From: Clostridiales bacterium | Lineage (GTDB): Bacteria > Bacillota > Clostridia > Lachnospirales > CAG-274 | Assembly: GCA_021200955.1 (NCBI GenBank) | Contig: JAJQFU010000140.1 | Span: forward strand, 1-56,812 | Reading direction: 5' to 3' | Length of the DNA: 56,812 bases | Shown here: positions 1 through 9,200 of the stretch, in pieces | How the letters are laid out: every line of letters begins with the position of its first letter | How positions within the stretch are numbered: position 1 is the stretch's first letter | The notes under the pieces: generated by a model | Database searches by the model: none | Told to the model about the DNA's origin: nothing | What the model saw: the letters and a program-made list of their open reading frames with translations, nothing else | Program-made: the position numbers and the translations under genes

Positions 1-514
1 CTATATCATAAAAATCAAATTTCTCTAAAATTTCAACGTGGCTCAGTGCGCTTTCCACAAGTCCCTGAGAGGTTACTCCGCCGTATTTTTCCACAAGGCT
101 TTTTTCCAAAGAGCCTGAGTTTACCCCAATTCTTATGGGAATGTGACGTGCCTTTGCGGCGTCAACAACAGCCTTAATTCTGTCCTCGTCGCCTATGTTT
201 CCCGGGTTAATTCTCAGCTTGTCAACTCCCCCTTCACAGGCGGCAAGGGCAAGTCTGTAGTCAAAATGAATGTCAGCCACAAGAGGAATATTTATTCTTT
301 TAACAATTTCCTTAACCGCTTCAGCCGCTTCCATATAGGGAACAGCCACTCTTGTAATTTCACAGCCCGCCTCTTCAAGAGCCTTAATCTGTTCCACAGT
401 TGCTTCAACGTCTCTTGTGTCTGTGTTGCACATTGACTGAATGGCGATTGGGTTTTCACCGCCTATTTTAACTCCGCCTATATCCACCGTTCTCGTTTTT
501 CTTCTGTTATACAT
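1..514 (-). CDS. ispG: 4-hydroxy-3-methylbut-2-en-1-yl diphosphate synthase, N-terminal part
   Basis: Radical-type Fe-S enzyme of the MEP isoprenoid pathway, converting MEcPP to HMBPP. The visible 171 residues begin [19 protein letters not shown] and continue with the family-typical [24 protein letters not shown] and LRINPGNIG segments of the TIM-barrel half. The C-terminal half with the three iron-sulfur cysteines lies beyond the window edge. The ATG at 514 is preceded by GGAGAGGG, which overlaps the end of rseP, so the two are translationally close. It is the last visible gene of the pyrH-to-ispG run and shares that run with dxr, an earlier enzyme of the same pathway. Incomplete only because of the window edge. 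Confidence 0.93.
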   Translation of the reverse strand, partial: MYNRRKTRTVDIGGVKIGGENPIAIQSMCNTDTRDVEATVEQIKALEEAGCEITRVAVPYMEAAEAVKEIVKRINIPLVADIHFDYRLALAACEGGVDKLRINPGNIGDEDRIKAVVDAAKARHIPIRIGVNSGSLEKSLVEKYGGVTSQGLVESALSHVEILEKFDFYDI

Positions 515-525
515 AATTCCCTCTC

Positions 526-1587
526 CTATGAAAATATCTTAAACACATCGTGAAACGCCACAACTATTCCGAAGCTCATTATCAAAACAAAACCCACAAG
601 GTTTATAAAGCCCTCTTTTTCCGGTGCGATTGGTCTGCCCCTTAGAATTTCCGCAATATAAACTATAATTTTGCCCCCGTCCAAAGCCGGAATGGGCAGA
701 AGGTTCATAACCCCCAAATTGGCACTCAAAAGAGCCGTTATATTGAGCAAATTTATGATTAAAACCGAAATTCCCGCCTTAACGCTTTCGCCGTAAACCT
801 CGCCCACTACGGAGGTAAGCCCTATGGGCCCTGCGATTTCGTCCATAGAAACCTTTGCCGTAAAAAGGCTTATAAGCCCCGTAACCGTCATTTTAACCAA
901 AAAGAACATATCATAATATCCGCACTTAACAGCTTCTATAAGAGACGTTTTCGGAAGGCTTTCATCCGCTCCGGACAAAAAACCTGCTTTGGTTACGGTC
1001 AAAACCCCTAACTTATAGCTTCCGTTTTCGTCCGCATTAAGAGTCACACTGAAAACAAGCCTTTCGCCGTCTCTTGAAACCTCAACGGGAAAGGTCTTTC
1101 CGGCGTATTTCGAAAGCTCATAGCTTAATTCGGAATAAATTCTTACGCTTTTTCCGTTAACTTTGGTTATTACGTCTCCCTGTTCAATGCCGGCTTCCTC
1201 AGCGGCATAGCCCTCTAAAACTCCTCTGACCTCTGTGGTTGAATAACTCCAGCTGAAGTTTATAAAGCCCAAAACCAAAAGTGCAAGAACAAAATTCATA
1301 AAAGGCCCTGCGGCGCAGATAAAAATACGCTTAAAAACATTGGCGTCTAAAAAGCCGAAAACACCGTTCTCGGGGTCTGAATTGTCAGCCATTCTGCAGA
1401 AGCCCCCAATAGGCAGCCACCTGACTGAATAGACTGTTCCCCCTCTTTTGGTTTTCACCGCCAAAGGCCCCATACCTACGGCGAACTCTTCAACGGTTAC
1501 TCCCGAAAGCCTGGCGGCTAAAAAGTGACCGCCCTCGTGTATAATCACAATAACACAAAATATAATAAGCGTCAGAATAACAGACAT
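526..1587 (-). CDS. rseP: RIP metalloprotease RseP (site-2 protease)
   Basis: Membrane zinc protease that cleaves transmembrane substrates such as anti-sigma factors and leftover signal peptides. The 353-aa protein has the zinc motif HEGGH in the first membrane helix (residues about 17-21). A PDZ domain lies at about 115-200, and the second catalytic motif, [11 protein letters not shown], is near residue 300. Hydrophobic stretches at both ends fit the four-helix topology, and the length is normal for Gram-positive RseP/RasP. It begins 3 nt after dxr, a common Clostridia arrangement (dxr-rseP-ispG). The variant HEGGH still satisfies HExxH. Confidence 0.96.
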   Translation of the reverse strand: MSVILTLIIFCVIVIIHEGGHFLAARLSGVTVEEFAVGMGPLAVKTKRGGTVYSVRWLPIGGFCRMADNSDPENGVFGFLDANVFKRIFICAAGPFMNFVLALLVLGFINFSWSYSTTEVRGVLEGYAAEEAGIEQGDVITKVNGKSVRIYSELSYELSKYAGKTFPVEVSRDGERLVFSVTLNADENGSYKLGVLTVTKAGFLSGADESLPKTSLIEAVKCGYYDMFFLVKMTVTGLISLFTAKVSMDEIAGPIGLTSVVGEVYGESVKAGISVLIINLLNITALLSANLGVMNLLPIPALDGGKIIVYIAEILRGRPIAPEKEGFINLVGFVLIMSFGIVVAFHDVFKIFS

Positions 1588-1590
1588 TAA

Positions 1591-2733
1591 TTACACCTCT
1601 AAGCTTCGCGCATATTCCCTTGCCCAGTTATCAGCTTCGAAAACGTCCTCAAGGGTATAATCATATTTTACAGTATATGCGTTTATAACCTTTTCTATAA
1701 GCTCACCTATTTCAAAAAATTTAATATCCCTCTTCAAAAATCTTGAAACAGCAACCTCGTTTGCGGCGTTTAAAACAGCAGGCATAGTTCCCCCTGTTTT
1801 AATTGCGGAAAGAGCCATAGCCAAACACTTAAAGACCTTAAGGTCGGGCTTTTCGAATGTCAAATTCTTTATTTCGAAAAAGTCAACCTTGGGAAAATCG
1901 TTTTTGACCCTCTTGGGATATGTCAGGGCATATGAAATAGGCAGACGCATATCGGGCTCGCCTAACTGAGCCATAACAGCTGAGTCTTCAAACTCTACCA
2001 TAGAATGAATTATGCTCTGGGGGTGAACAACTACGTTTATTTGGTCAACGTCCACATCAAACAGCCACTTGGCTTCTATTACCTCAAGCCCCTTATTCAT
2101 CATTGTAGCAGAGTCTATGGTAACTTTTTTGCCCATATCCCAATTTGGGTGGTGAAGAGCCTGTTCAAGGGTTACGTCCTTAAGGCTTTTATATCCCCTG
2201 AAAGGGCCTCCCGAAGCTGTCAGGTGAATTTTCTTTATTTTGTTGCCGGAATTACCCTGAAGGCACTGAAAAATTGCCGAATGCTCGCTGTCTACGGGGT
2301 AAAGATTGATGCCCTTTTCTTTAACAAGTCTCATAACAAGCTCGCCGGAGGTAACAAGGGTCTCCTTATTTGCAAGGGCAAGAGTTTTTCCGCTTTCTAT
2401 TGCGGCAATTGTAGGTCTTAAGCCCACATTGCCCACAAGAGAGTTCAAAACCGTATCGGCTTCATCAAAGGACGCAAGCTCAATAAGCCCCTCCATTCCG
2501 CAGAGAACCTTTGTGTTTGTGTCCTTAACGTTTTCCTTTAAGGCTCTTGCCTTGTCCTCATTCATAACAACCGCAAGCTTAGGGTTGTATTTTCTTATCT
2601 GATCCTCTAAAATTCCTATATTTTTGTTTGCGGAAAGACCCAAAACCCGAATAGTACCTACGCTGTCGCAAACCTCCAGCGCCTGAGTGCCTATAGAGCC
2701 TGTTGAGCCCAAAATAACCGCTTTTTCAGTCAT
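1591..2733 (-). CDS. dxr: 1-deoxy-D-xylulose-5-phosphate reductoisomerase
   Basis: First committed step of the MEP pathway: NADPH-dependent rearrangement and reduction of DXP to MEP in the cytoplasm. The 380-aa protein shows the nucleotide-binding GSTGSIGTQALEV at residues 9-21, the ANKETLV motif and the metal/substrate segments VDSEHSAIFQ and ASGGPFRG. It also has HPNWDMGKKVTIDSATMMNKG, the hallmark of the family. Length is standard. It is followed within 3 nt by rseP and preceded by cdsA at a 42-nt gap, consistent with one transcript. Nothing is missing or unusual. Confidence 0.97.
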   Translation of the reverse strand: MTEKAVILGSTGSIGTQALEVCDSVGTIRVLGLSANKNIGILEDQIRKYNPKLAVVMNEDKARALKENVKDTNTKVLCGMEGLIELASFDEADTVLNSLVGNVGLRPTIAAIESGKTLALANKETLVTSGELVMRLVKEKGINLYPVDSEHSAIFQCLQGNSGNKIKKIHLTASGGPFRGYKSLKDVTLEQALHHPNWDMGKKVTIDSATMMNKGLEVIEAKWLFDVDVDQINVVVHPQSIIHSMVEFEDSAVMAQLGEPDMRLPISYALTYPKRVKNDFPKVDFFEIKNLTFEKPDLKVFKCLAMALSAIKTGGTMPAVLNAANEVAVSRFLKRDIKFFEIGELIEKVINAYTVKYDYTLEDVFEADNWAREYARSLEV

Positions 2734-2775
2734 AAAACATTTCCTTCCTTAACTATATCACATATCAATCATATA

Positions 2776-3588
2776 TCAAAGCCAATAGGCAAATATTTTC
2801 AATAAAAATACGCAGACAGATGTAAAAAGCACGCTGTCAAATCTGTCGAGAACGCCGCCGTGACCGGGGAAAACGTTTCCGTAGTCCTTAATACCTGCTT
2901 CTCTTTTAACGGCTGATGCCGCAAGGTCGCCCATTTGGGCAAAAACAGAGCCCAAAACACCGAAAGCAAAAACCAGTACCCCGTGGCTCAATGTAAAGCT
3001 GTCGGAATAAGCAAAGTAATAAACAGCTGAAACTATTCCCGAAGTGATAAGCCCCCCGACTGCCCCCTCTATTGATTTTTTAGGGCTTAAAACAGGGGCA
3101 AGCCTGTGCTTCCCGAATTTTACGCCTACAAAATAAGCCCCTGTGTCGCTGGCAAAGGCGAATATAAAAACATACCAAATTAAATAAAAGCCGCCGTTCA
3201 TCTGTCTGATTACGGGGATAAGCCCCAAAAGACAGCCTACATATAAAAAGCCGAAAAGGGCTGAGGTTATGTCGTTAATACTGCATTTATTGTGTCTTAT
3301 GGTCAAATAAGCCATTAAGGCAGCAACAAAGACAGGCAGGCTCATAAAAATTGCGGTAAAAACCTCACTGCCGCAGTTATATTTCAGCAAAAAAATCAGA
3401 AACAGAAGCTCAAGGGCAAAGCCTATAAAATGAACCTCTTTAATTTTTCCGCAAGCCGCCTTATAAAATTCATACATACCTATAAGAGACAATACCCCCG
3501 CAGCCAAAACAAGGGGTACGCCTCCAAACCAAACAAGTCCAACCAAAAACGGCAGACCTATTACGGCTGTTAAAATTCTGATTATCAT
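2776..3588 (-). CDS. cdsA: Phosphatidate cytidylyltransferase
   Basis: Makes CDP-diacylglycerol from phosphatidate and CTP, the branch point of phospholipid synthesis, at the cytoplasmic membrane. The 270-aa protein is highly hydrophobic with about seven predicted membrane segments. It carries the C-terminal CDP-alcohol signature region KRxxGIKDYGNVFPGHGGVLDRFDS (seen as KREAGIKDYG and PGHGGVLDRFDS, residues about 225-255). I chose the ATG at 3588 because AAAGGGAG sits 7-8 nt upstream. The in-frame TTG six codons earlier (3606) would place the ribosome site inside the coding region. It lies between uppS and dxr, a standard envelope and lipid-carrier cluster. Confidence 0.95.
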   Translation of the reverse strand: MIIRILTAVIGLPFLVGLVWFGGVPLVLAAGVLSLIGMYEFYKAACGKIKEVHFIGFALELLFLIFLLKYNCGSEVFTAIFMSLPVFVAALMAYLTIRHNKCSINDITSALFGFLYVGCLLGLIPVIRQMNGGFYLIWYVFIFAFASDTGAYFVGVKFGKHRLAPVLSPKKSIEGAVGGLITSGIVSAVYYFAYSDSFTLSHGVLVFAFGVLGSVFAQMGDLAASAVKREAGIKDYGNVFPGHGGVLDRFDSVLFTSVCVFLLKIFAYWL

Positions 3589-3633
3589 AACCTCGCTCCC
3601 TTTCAAAAAAAGCTCAGTTCAAAAGTTGTTGCA

Positions 3634-4332
3634 TTATCTTCCGCCGAAGCGTCTTTCTCTGTTGTTATACGCTTCAACGGCTTCAAGAAGATCTTTTATC
3701 TTAAAGTCGGGCCAAAGCTTGTCGGAAAAATAAAATTCGGAGTAGGCAAGCTGCCACATAAGAAAATTTGAAAGACGCATTTCACCGCTTGTTCTTATTA
3801 AAAGCTCAGGGTCGGGGTAAGCCGCCGTATCGAGATAAGAAGAAATCATTTCCTCCGTTATATCCTCCGGCTCAAAGCTTCCGTCTCTGACCTCCTGAGA
3901 AATCTTTCTGACGGCTCTTGTAATTTCGTCTCTGCTGCCGTAGTTCATAGCTATGTGAACGAAAATCCCCTTATGGGTGGAATAAAGCTTTCTGACCAAA
4001 ATCATTTTTTCCTGAATGTCGGGAGCAAGCTTAGACATATCCCCTATAAAGTCGATTTTAAAATTGTTGTCCTTTTCGTTTTTAATATGGTCGTCCAAAT
4101 ATTCGCGAAGGAGATCCATAAGGTTTGAAACCTCTTCCTGTGAACGCTTCCAGTTTTCGGTGGAAAAGGCATAAAAGGTAATATGTTTAAGCCCCAAATC
4201 GTCACAGTCGTTTATAAGCTTTTTAAGGTTTTCCGACCCTGTTCTGTGACCTACCATTCTGGGCAAAAAGCGTTTTTTAGCCCAGCGTCCGTTTCCGTCC
4301 ATAATAACGGCAATATGCTCGGGTAAATTCAT
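3634..4332 (-). CDS. uppS: Isoprenyl transferase (undecaprenyl diphosphate synthase)
   Basis: Condenses isopentenyl diphosphate onto farnesyl diphosphate to make the C55 lipid carrier for peptidoglycan and wall polymers. The 232-aa protein opens with the catalytic MDGNGRWAKKR (residues 11-21, containing the essential Asp). It contains the HITFYAFSTENWKR and RTSGEMRLSNFLMWQ motifs typical of cis-prenyltransferases. The start at 4332 has an AAGGAGAG ribosome site. The gap to frr is only 11 nt. Length and motifs are normal. Confidence 0.97.
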   Translation of the reverse strand: MNLPEHIAVIMDGNGRWAKKRFLPRMVGHRTGSENLKKLINDCDDLGLKHITFYAFSTENWKRSQEEVSNLMDLLREYLDDHIKNEKDNNFKIDFIGDMSKLAPDIQEKMILVRKLYSTHKGIFVHIAMNYGSRDEITRAVRKISQEVRDGSFEPEDITEEMISSYLDTAAYPDPELLIRTSGEMRLSNFLMWQLAYSEFYFSDKLWPDFKIKDLLEAVEAYNNRERRFGGR

Positions 4333-4343
4333 AATATCTCTCC

Positions 4344-4898
4344 TTAAATCGCCATTATTTCCTTATTCTTTGCGGCTATAAGCTTATCGATATTTTCGAT
4401 ATATTTGTCTGTAAGCTTCTGAACCTCTTTCTCCAAATCCTTAAAATCGTCCTCTGTGATTTCGCTCTTCTTGTTCTGCTTTTTGAAAGCGTCCATAGCG
4501 TCGCGTCTTATATTTCTTACGGCAACCTTGGCATTTTCGCCCTTTTTCTTAACATCCTTTGAAAGATCCTTACGTCTTTCCTCAGAAAGCTCGGGAAAAA
4601 CAAGTCTGACGACCTTTCCGTCGCTGTTGGGGTTAATACCCAAATCAGAACCGGCAATAGCCTTTGTTATAGCCTTGATTGTTGACATATCATAGGGCAT
4701 AATCTGAATAATTCTGGCTTCGGGGGTTGCAATGTTTGCAATCTGGTTTAAGGGCATTGTACTGCCGTAGCACTCAACGGTAATTCTGTCAAGCACCTTG
4801 GGGTTTGCTCTGCCTGCTCTGATAGCATCGAAATCGCTCTGAAGGCTTGCGCAGGTTTTAACCATTTTCTCTTCGTAGGTTTTTGTTTTGTCTGACAT
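4344..4898 (-). CDS. frr: Ribosome recycling factor
   Basis: Splits post-termination ribosomes together with EF-G. The 184-aa protein matches the family in length and in its long three-helix-bundle pattern. Typical segments are [18 protein letters not shown] near the N-terminus, [12 protein letters not shown] in the middle, and the C-terminal [15 protein letters not shown]. The AGGAGGACTTT ribosome site precedes the ATG. In most Firmicutes frr directly follows pyrH. Here a 75-codon ORF is wedged between them (4991-5218). Confidence 0.97.
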   Translation of the reverse strand: MSDKTKTYEEKMVKTCASLQSDFDAIRAGRANPKVLDRITVECYGSTMPLNQIANIATPEARIIQIMPYDMSTIKAITKAIAGSDLGINPNSDGKVVRLVFPELSEERRKDLSKDVKKKGENAKVAVRNIRRDAMDAFKKQNKKSEITEDDFKDLEKEVQKLTDKYIENIDKLIAAKNKEIMAI

Positions 4899-4990
4899 AA
4901 TAAAGTCCTCCTCTTTGTTTAGAATAGTTTATGTTGATGATTTTGTAATGCTTAGTTTCTACCTATTAAATATAATCTGCAAAAGGGTGT

Positions 4991-5218
4991 TCAATCTGCA
5001 TACCGCTTTTCTCCGTCGGGATATTCAATATATGCTTTACGTGCAGCCACATCATACCTTGCAACAGGCTTTTTGCAAAATTTTGCTTTTTCTATTGCCA
5101 CCTTAACAGCTTGGCGTGCACGGGCATCCATTTCTCTGTCGCTGTCCGACAAATATTCGTCCCTTTCCTCCGGCTCGACAACAATTATTTTTTCGTTTCC
5201 TATTATTAACTCTTTCAT
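4991..5218 (-). CDS. Small hypothetical protein between pyrH and frr
   Basis: A 75-aa charged, soluble protein (starting MKELIIGNEKIIVVEPEER and ending YIEYPDGEKRYAD) that I do not recognise. It lies in the same direction as pyrH (34 nt downstream of its stop) and frr (about 90 nt upstream), so it is probably co-transcribed. The ATG at 5218 is chosen over an upstream in-frame GTG (5227) because AAAGGG lies about 10 nt ahead of the ATG. Composition is protein-like: a beta-rich beginning, a helical middle rich in Ala/Arg/Lys, and a Tyr-containing basic end. No signal peptide or membrane segment is visible. No function can be assigned. Confidence 0.7.
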   Translation of the reverse strand: MKELIIGNEKIIVVEPEERDEYLSDSDREMDARARQAVKVAIEKAKFCKKPVARYDVAARKAYIEYPDGEKRYAD

Positions 5219-5252
5219 TAATAACACACCCTTTAAAAATATATATTAAAAC

Positions 5253-5954
5253 TCACACCGTAACGGTAGTGCCTATTTTTTCACCCATAGCGGCTTTAAG
5301 AATAGCCCCCTCCTCCGCCATAGCGAAAATAACAAGGGGAACCTTATGCTCTGCGCAGAGACTTGCGGCTGTAATATCTATAACCTTAAGATTTTTTTCC
5401 ACGATTTCGGAACAGGGCAGCTCATCCAGCTTAACGGCATTGGGGTCAACAGCCGGGTCTGCGGTATAAACTCCGTCAATACTCTTAGCGTAGAGAATAG
5501 CATCCGCTTCAAGCTCACAGGCTCTGAGAGCCGTAACCGTATCCGTTGAGAAAAAGGGATGTGAAAGACCCATTGAAAAAATAACGATTTCCCCTGCCTT
5601 AAGACACTCAAGCGCCTTATCCTTTGAAAAGACCTCTGTCATATTCCCAACAGGAACAGGGGTCATAACCTTAGCCTTAACACCGTTTTGTCTGAACATA
5701 TCCGCAAGGTAAATTCCGTTCATAACAGTGGCAAGCATACCGATTGAGTCGGCTTTGGTTCTGTCCATTTTGCTGTCTGCGCTTCTTCCTCTCCACCAGT
5801 TGCCGCCGCCTACAACCAAGGCGGTTTCTATGCCCTTTTCCAGAAGCCCCTTTATTTCGGTGACTGTTCTCTGGGCTGTTTTGTCGTCAAAGCCCACAGC
5901 CTTGTCGCCGGAGAGGGCTTCTCCGCTGAGCTTCAAAATAATTCTTTTATACAT
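5253..5954 (-). CDS. pyrH: UMP kinase
   Basis: Bacterial amino-acid-kinase-fold enzyme phosphorylating UMP to UDP. The 233-aa protein has the N-terminal KLSGEAL, the VVGGGNWWRGR nucleotide/UMP segment (residues about 48-58), and the FSTDTVTALRACELEADAIL region typical of hexameric PyrH. The ATG at 5954 is preceded by AAAGGAGTGA. It is the first gene of the minus-strand run that continues through frr, uppS, cdsA, dxr, rseP and ispG. Its leader carries a perfect 19-bp hairpin (5982-6021) just upstream of the ribosome site. Confidence 0.97.
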   Translation of the reverse strand: MYKRIILKLSGEALSGDKAVGFDDKTAQRTVTEIKGLLEKGIETALVVGGGNWWRGRSADSKMDRTKADSIGMLATVMNGIYLADMFRQNGVKAKVMTPVPVGNMTEVFSKDKALECLKAGEIVIFSMGLSHPFFSTDTVTALRACELEADAILYAKSIDGVYTADPAVDPNAVKLDELPCSEIVEKNLKVIDITAASLCAEHKVPLVIFAMAEEGAILKAAMGEKIGTTVTV

Positions 5955-5971
5955 ATATATTCACTCCTTTT

Positions 5972-6043
5972 ACACCTCTCCGTCATCTGCATTGATTTTT
6001 TTAAAAATCAATGCAGATGACACCTCCCCTCAAGGGGAGGCTT
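5972..6043 (-). repeat. Dispersed palindromic repeat, copy 1 (in the pyrH leader)
   Basis: Read on the minus strand, this 72-bp unit begins AAGCCTCCCCTTGAGGGGAG. A perfect 19-bp hairpin with a 2-nt loop follows (arms 5982-6000 and 6003-6021), and the unit ends TGACGGAGAGGTGT. The ends match the copy at 12109-12158 almost base for base, while the internal stem is completely different. The shared frame with a variable stem marks it as a repeat family, not a chance hairpin. It lies in the untranslated leader of pyrH. Confidence 0.85.
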
Positions 6044-6055
6044 ATATATAGGATT

Positions 6056-6084
6056 ATTTTATCACATACCGAAAAAGTTAGCAA
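6056..6084 (-). promoter_or_regulatory. Predicted promoter for the pyrH-ispG operon
   Basis: On the minus strand TTGCTA (6079-6084) is separated by 17 nt from TAAAAT (6056-6061). Transcription would start near 6049 and read through the palindromic repeat into pyrH. Match to the vegetative consensus is moderate. Confidence 0.55.
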
Positions 6085-6156
6085 GACAAAAAACTCTATT
6101 TGGATAAAAAAGTCATTACGTAAATTTTTCACGCCTTAAAATTGTAAAAAATATTT

Positions 6157-6232
6157 AACTTGTATTTTGTTAAAATGCACAAAAAAGTCGCAACTTGTTT
6201 TTGCATTTTTATTTTTCTAAGTATGCTATAAT
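6157..6232 (+). promoter_or_regulatory. Promoter region of the PL9 pectate lyase, with a motif shared by other pectin genes
   Basis: TATAAT at 6227-6232 is a clear -10 box. Upstream lie aacttgtattt (6157), the inverted half-sites TTGT-N8-ACAA (6167-6182) and TTGTTTTTGCAT (6195-6206), which ends exactly 20 nt before the -10 box. The same TTGTTTTTGCAT-N20-TATA arrangement precedes the PL1 lyase gene. A 14/16 match to TTGTTAAAATGCACAA precedes the sugar kinase gene at 26943. It is probably a regulator site plus core promoter. Confidence 0.6.
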
Positions 6233-6268
6233 ATATTTATCTCAAAATTTTAATAAAGGAGGTAAATT

Positions 6269-9200
6269 ATGAAACGAAGACTTTTAGCTTCAGCATTAGC
6301 AGTTGCTATGACGGTTTCTTCATTCACATATGTTTCCTTTGCAGATGAAACAGCAGACGAAACAGCGGCGGCGGAAGAAATCGAAGTTTCGGATGAAGCC
6401 TTAAGCGGTTCCGCAGTACTTTCCGATGAAGAAATCGGGGACGAAGCAGAAAGCGAAGAGGCTGAAGCCACAATTGAAACGGCGGAAGCCGAAAACGCTG
6501 ACCTTGCGAGTTCCGATGTTCTTAAATGGACAATCGGCGCTACAAGAACAGTCAGCACAAGTGCGGGCAGCATAACCTATGACAGCGACGGAAACGCTTC
6601 CACAGTAGTGCTTGCTCCCGACGGCTCGGGTAAATGTTCCAAAAATGATGAGGAATATCTGTATGCTGTGTCACAGCTTGATTCAAGCTACAACTTTGTT
6701 CTTGAAGCAGATATGACAATCAACAAATATTTAACCAACGGAACATCCTCACAGGGACAGACCACAGCAGGTCTTGTTCTTATGGCGGATCCCTCAAATA
6801 CAGCTTATTCTGACGGAACAGGTGATAACCGCCACTACAACAATATGATGCTCTGCACATATTTAACAGACGGCGGCTTTGCTGCAAGAACTCTTGATGA
6901 CGGCGAAAGTGCAGCTACCTACAACACTTTCTTCCCGGTAAGCGATTTTACTGTCACAACAGGTCTTACAAATTTAGGTCCCTGGCATTTAACAATCGAA
7001 AAGTCCGCTACATCTTATATGTTTAAGGTAGAGGACACAGAGGGCAATTCTGAAATAGTTTATTATGAAACAGACACAATGTTCGGCGACAGCATCTATG
7101 CCGGCTTTATGGCAGCAAGAGACATCACCGCAACATTCGACAACGTAAGCCTTGATATTGACCCCCGTCAGTTTACGGAAATCGAAATTTTAAGTCCTCC
7201 CAGCAAGACAACCTACTATGTAGGCGAAAACTTTGATATATCAGGTCTTGTTGTTCAGGGCAACTATATCGACCCCGAAACAGGCGAAGAGGGCAGCGTT
7301 ATCCTTGACAACATTGAAGAAACCTATTCTATTTCGGGCTTCGACAATACTTCAGTAGGCGACAAAGAGCTTCTTATAGGTAAGGCAGGCTGCTATGCAT
7401 CCGTTCCCTATACCATAAGAAAAATGAACGTAACAGCAGTAAACGTAACAAGAGTTCCTTATAAGAACACTTATTATGAATATCAGCTTGTAGATATAAA
7501 CGGTCTTACAGGTAAGTTCGTATTTGAGGACGGCTCTACAGAGTCTATCGGCTACTCAGACGTTTATGACGACGAGGGTATTGTTGTGGGCGAATCTCAC
7601 AACTTCCGCCTTTATGTAAACGGCAAAGAGGTTTATGACAAAGAAAGCTGGTTTACAGCAGCAGACGGCGGCGCAACAAACCTTGAAATCGGCTATTATT
7701 CAACAGATACCAAGTCTGATGCTGGCGTTGTTTATAAAGCGCCTATTACAATAAGCTCCTACGAGCTTGAATCATGCTTCGTAGCTGCAAGTCCTACAAA
7801 ATATGAATATACCGTAGGCGAAGAATTTATTCAGTCGGGTCTTATTTTCAGTGCATATTACACAGACGGAACAAAGACAGTTATCGACACATTTGATGAA
7901 GATAACTATTATGTTTCGGGCTTTGACTCATCTGTACTGGGCACAAACACTGTTACAGTAACACTTGCCAATGCCCCTGACACATCAGCTTCGAAATATA
8001 AGGGCACATTCAACCTTTCAATCGTAGCTAGAACAACTCAGCTTTTCCTTATTACTCAATATCCCAGAACAACCTTCACAAACGATATGACGGTTGAAGA
8101 GATTCAAAGCTTAATAAGCGAAAAAATGGTTGTTAAGGTTTATTACAGCGATGAAACCTACGAAACAATCGAAGAAGGCGTAGGCTATTCAATCACCTAC
8201 CCCGATATTCCCACATCAGGCAGCAAGCTTTTAAACGGAACATATACCGTTACCGTTACTCCCATAGGCTATAATTATGACGCAGAATCCTTCGAAATCA
8301 CAATTTGGGATGATACAACCCACTATTGGAGACGTTCCGTATTCGGTCAGTCATCAAACAAGAGCTATTGGACAAACTTGGAAGAGGCAGATGAAACAGG
8401 CTTCTCAAGCTCAATCTTCCTTTCATCCTGGAGCGGCTCCGGTAAGATTACCACCGGCGGCAACGACGGTATTGTTTATTACTACACAAGATTTGACGCT
8501 GACAACAACTTCACCCTTAAGGGCGACATTGAGGTTGTTAATTATCTTGCAACAGACGACAAGAGCCGTTCAGCTCAGGAGGGCTTCGGTATTCAGTTCA
8601 GAGACACAATCTCACTGTTAAGCAAGGAAGACGGCGAAGAAATTGCAGCTTCTTATGATGACAAATATGCAGCATACGGCGAAACAGGCGACCATGTATT
8701 CTTCGATGCAACGGCAAGCGGCTCCTTCCCCAGCGGAATTTCTACATATGCCGATTCAGGCAAGGTACCCGTTTCTAAGGTTGAAGACGCTTATATCGAC
8801 AGATACGGCGAACCTGTTCCCATTAGACTTAACACAACTCAGGAATATTCCGATATGGTTCTTGCAGGTACATTCACCGCAGGTACATATCCCTCAGACC
8901 CCACATCAAGCTCATATTATTTCAACTCTCACAAGCAGAGAATTAATATGTATATCAGAACCGGTGTTTATGACTCATTCTCAACAGACCAGACAGGCGT
9001 TGTAAACTACGGTCCCTACTGTCTCTACGGAACAACAGGCGACGAGCCTACAGGCGAGTTCTATCCCAAGACAGGCGACGTTTATACAATAACCCTTTCA
9101 AGAATTAACGGCGGTTATTTTGAAGAGTGTACTATCAAGGCTGTAGGCGAGTCTAACGCAGACTTCTCAGACTGGGTAGGCAAGACCTTCACAAAGAGCT

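Noticed and set aside
6250..6573. Minus-strand open frame opposite the PL9 signal peptide region
   Set aside because: Antisense shadow of an Ala/Glu-rich coding region; no ribosome site or protein-like pattern.
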